DNA from: Paracoccaceae bacterium
GTDB lineage: Bacteria; Pseudomonadota; Alphaproteobacteria; Rhodobacterales; Rhodobacteraceae
Direction: 5' to 3'
Assembly (NCBI GenBank): GCA_002400675.1
Contig: NVQY01000098.1
Location: 2,111 to 8,653 of the forward strand
Length of the DNA stretch: 6,543 nt
The position numbers were made by a program, and so were the translations under genes. The notes under the pieces are model-generated. The model ran no database searches and was not told where the DNA came from. It worked only from the letters and a program-made list of their open reading frames with translations. Shown piece after piece: positions 6,253-6,543 of this stretch (the first letter of the stretch is position 1; every line of letters begins with the position of its first letter).

Positions 6253-6543
6253 ATGCGGCACCCATCTGACAAGGTGCCTGCCATTGCCGCCGCACGCGGT
6301 TTCAGGTCATCGCCCATATCGACCATATCCGCATTTGCGACTGTTCAATCTGTCATCAGCGCGGTGCGATGATCTTTCGCGTGGCCGAGCCACAATTTCA
6401 CCTGTTCACCCCCTTGTCCGACCTTGCCCTGTATCAATGGGGCACCGGCACGGCCAAGGATTACTTTTGCAAGACCTGTGGTATCCTTCCCTTTCGCCGC
6501 CCACGAAAAGTCACCCCGTCCGGAGCCATAGCCTGCGCGCGCG
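6253..6543 (+). pseudogene. GFA/CENP-V family zinc protein with a broken 5' frame, cut by the window end
   Basis: From 6273 to the window end the frame reads GACHC, then ICDCSIC, then GTGTAKDYFCKTCG. These cysteine clusters, at the right spacing, are the zinc ligands of the GFA (glutathione-dependent formaldehyde-activating-like)/CENP-V family; relatives bind glutathione adducts or have unknown roles. The frame has no usable start: a TGA at 6267-6269 precedes it with no ATG, GTG or TTG before the first zinc motif. The ATG at 6253 (MRHPSDK) is one base out of phase and would join naturally if one G were added near 6273. The ATG at 6231 is in phase but meets that TGA. The stretch after CHC reads CRRTRF where relatives usually have CGAVRF, a further mild sign of decay. 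A sequencing error is the main alternative. The 3' end lies outside the window. Confidence 0.65.

Noticed and set aside
6253..6543. Frame starting MRHPSDKVPAIAAARG continuing openly to the window end
   Set aside because: Only its first residues look like a gene start. The rest lacks any family pattern, while the zinc motifs lie in the neighbouring frame, so it is not taken as a separate protein.

Overview
The window looks like chromosomal DNA from an alphaproteobacterium, most probably of the Rhodobacterales (Roseobacter/Rhodobacteraceae) group. The grounds are moderately high GC, a class I (archaeal-type) lysyl-tRNA synthetase, a DUF4336 and a DUF4864 protein of the kind common in that group, and a large beta-helix protein whose N-terminus closely resembles a family I recall from many Rhodobacteraceae. 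This placement comes from recognition of the protein families; no database search was run.

Layout from left to right. Positions 1-239 (+) hold the last 78 codons of a protein ending like an outer-membrane beta-barrel. A convergent gap at 240-337 carries two hairpins; one, followed by six T on the minus strand, is a good intrinsic terminator for the next gene. Four minus-strand genes follow, listed from their upstream end: lysK (class I lysyl-tRNA synthetase, 5683-4109), a DUF4336 metallo-beta-lactamase-like protein (3963-3238), a small exported DUF4864 protein (3172-2771) and a 761-residue GH28/pectate-lyase-like beta-helix protein (2623-338). They share a direction but are separated by 145, 65 and 147 bases. 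The first gap holds palindromic repeat-like hairpins, the second a good promoter and the third a short hairpin, so this is probably several transcription units and not one operon.

Across a 118-base divergent gap from lysK lies a plus-strand TerB-family gene (5802-6224). The two genes appear to use face-to-face overlapping promoters. Right after terB comes a GFA/CENP-V-type zinc protein whose cysteine motifs are intact but whose 5' end is out of frame with any plausible start; it runs off the right edge.

No tRNA, rRNA, CRISPR, insertion sequence or complete prophage is visible, and no stretch over 300 bases lacks a gene. The observations most worth checking are: (1) the beta-helix protein has no signal peptide and is built like a phage spike, so it may be a receptor-binding spike, possibly of a Rhodobacterales gene transfer agent; (2) the frame break in the GFA gene; (3) the hairpin cluster between lysK and the DUF4336 gene; and (4) the overlapping lysK/terB promoters. 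I did not find a clearly new multi-gene system.
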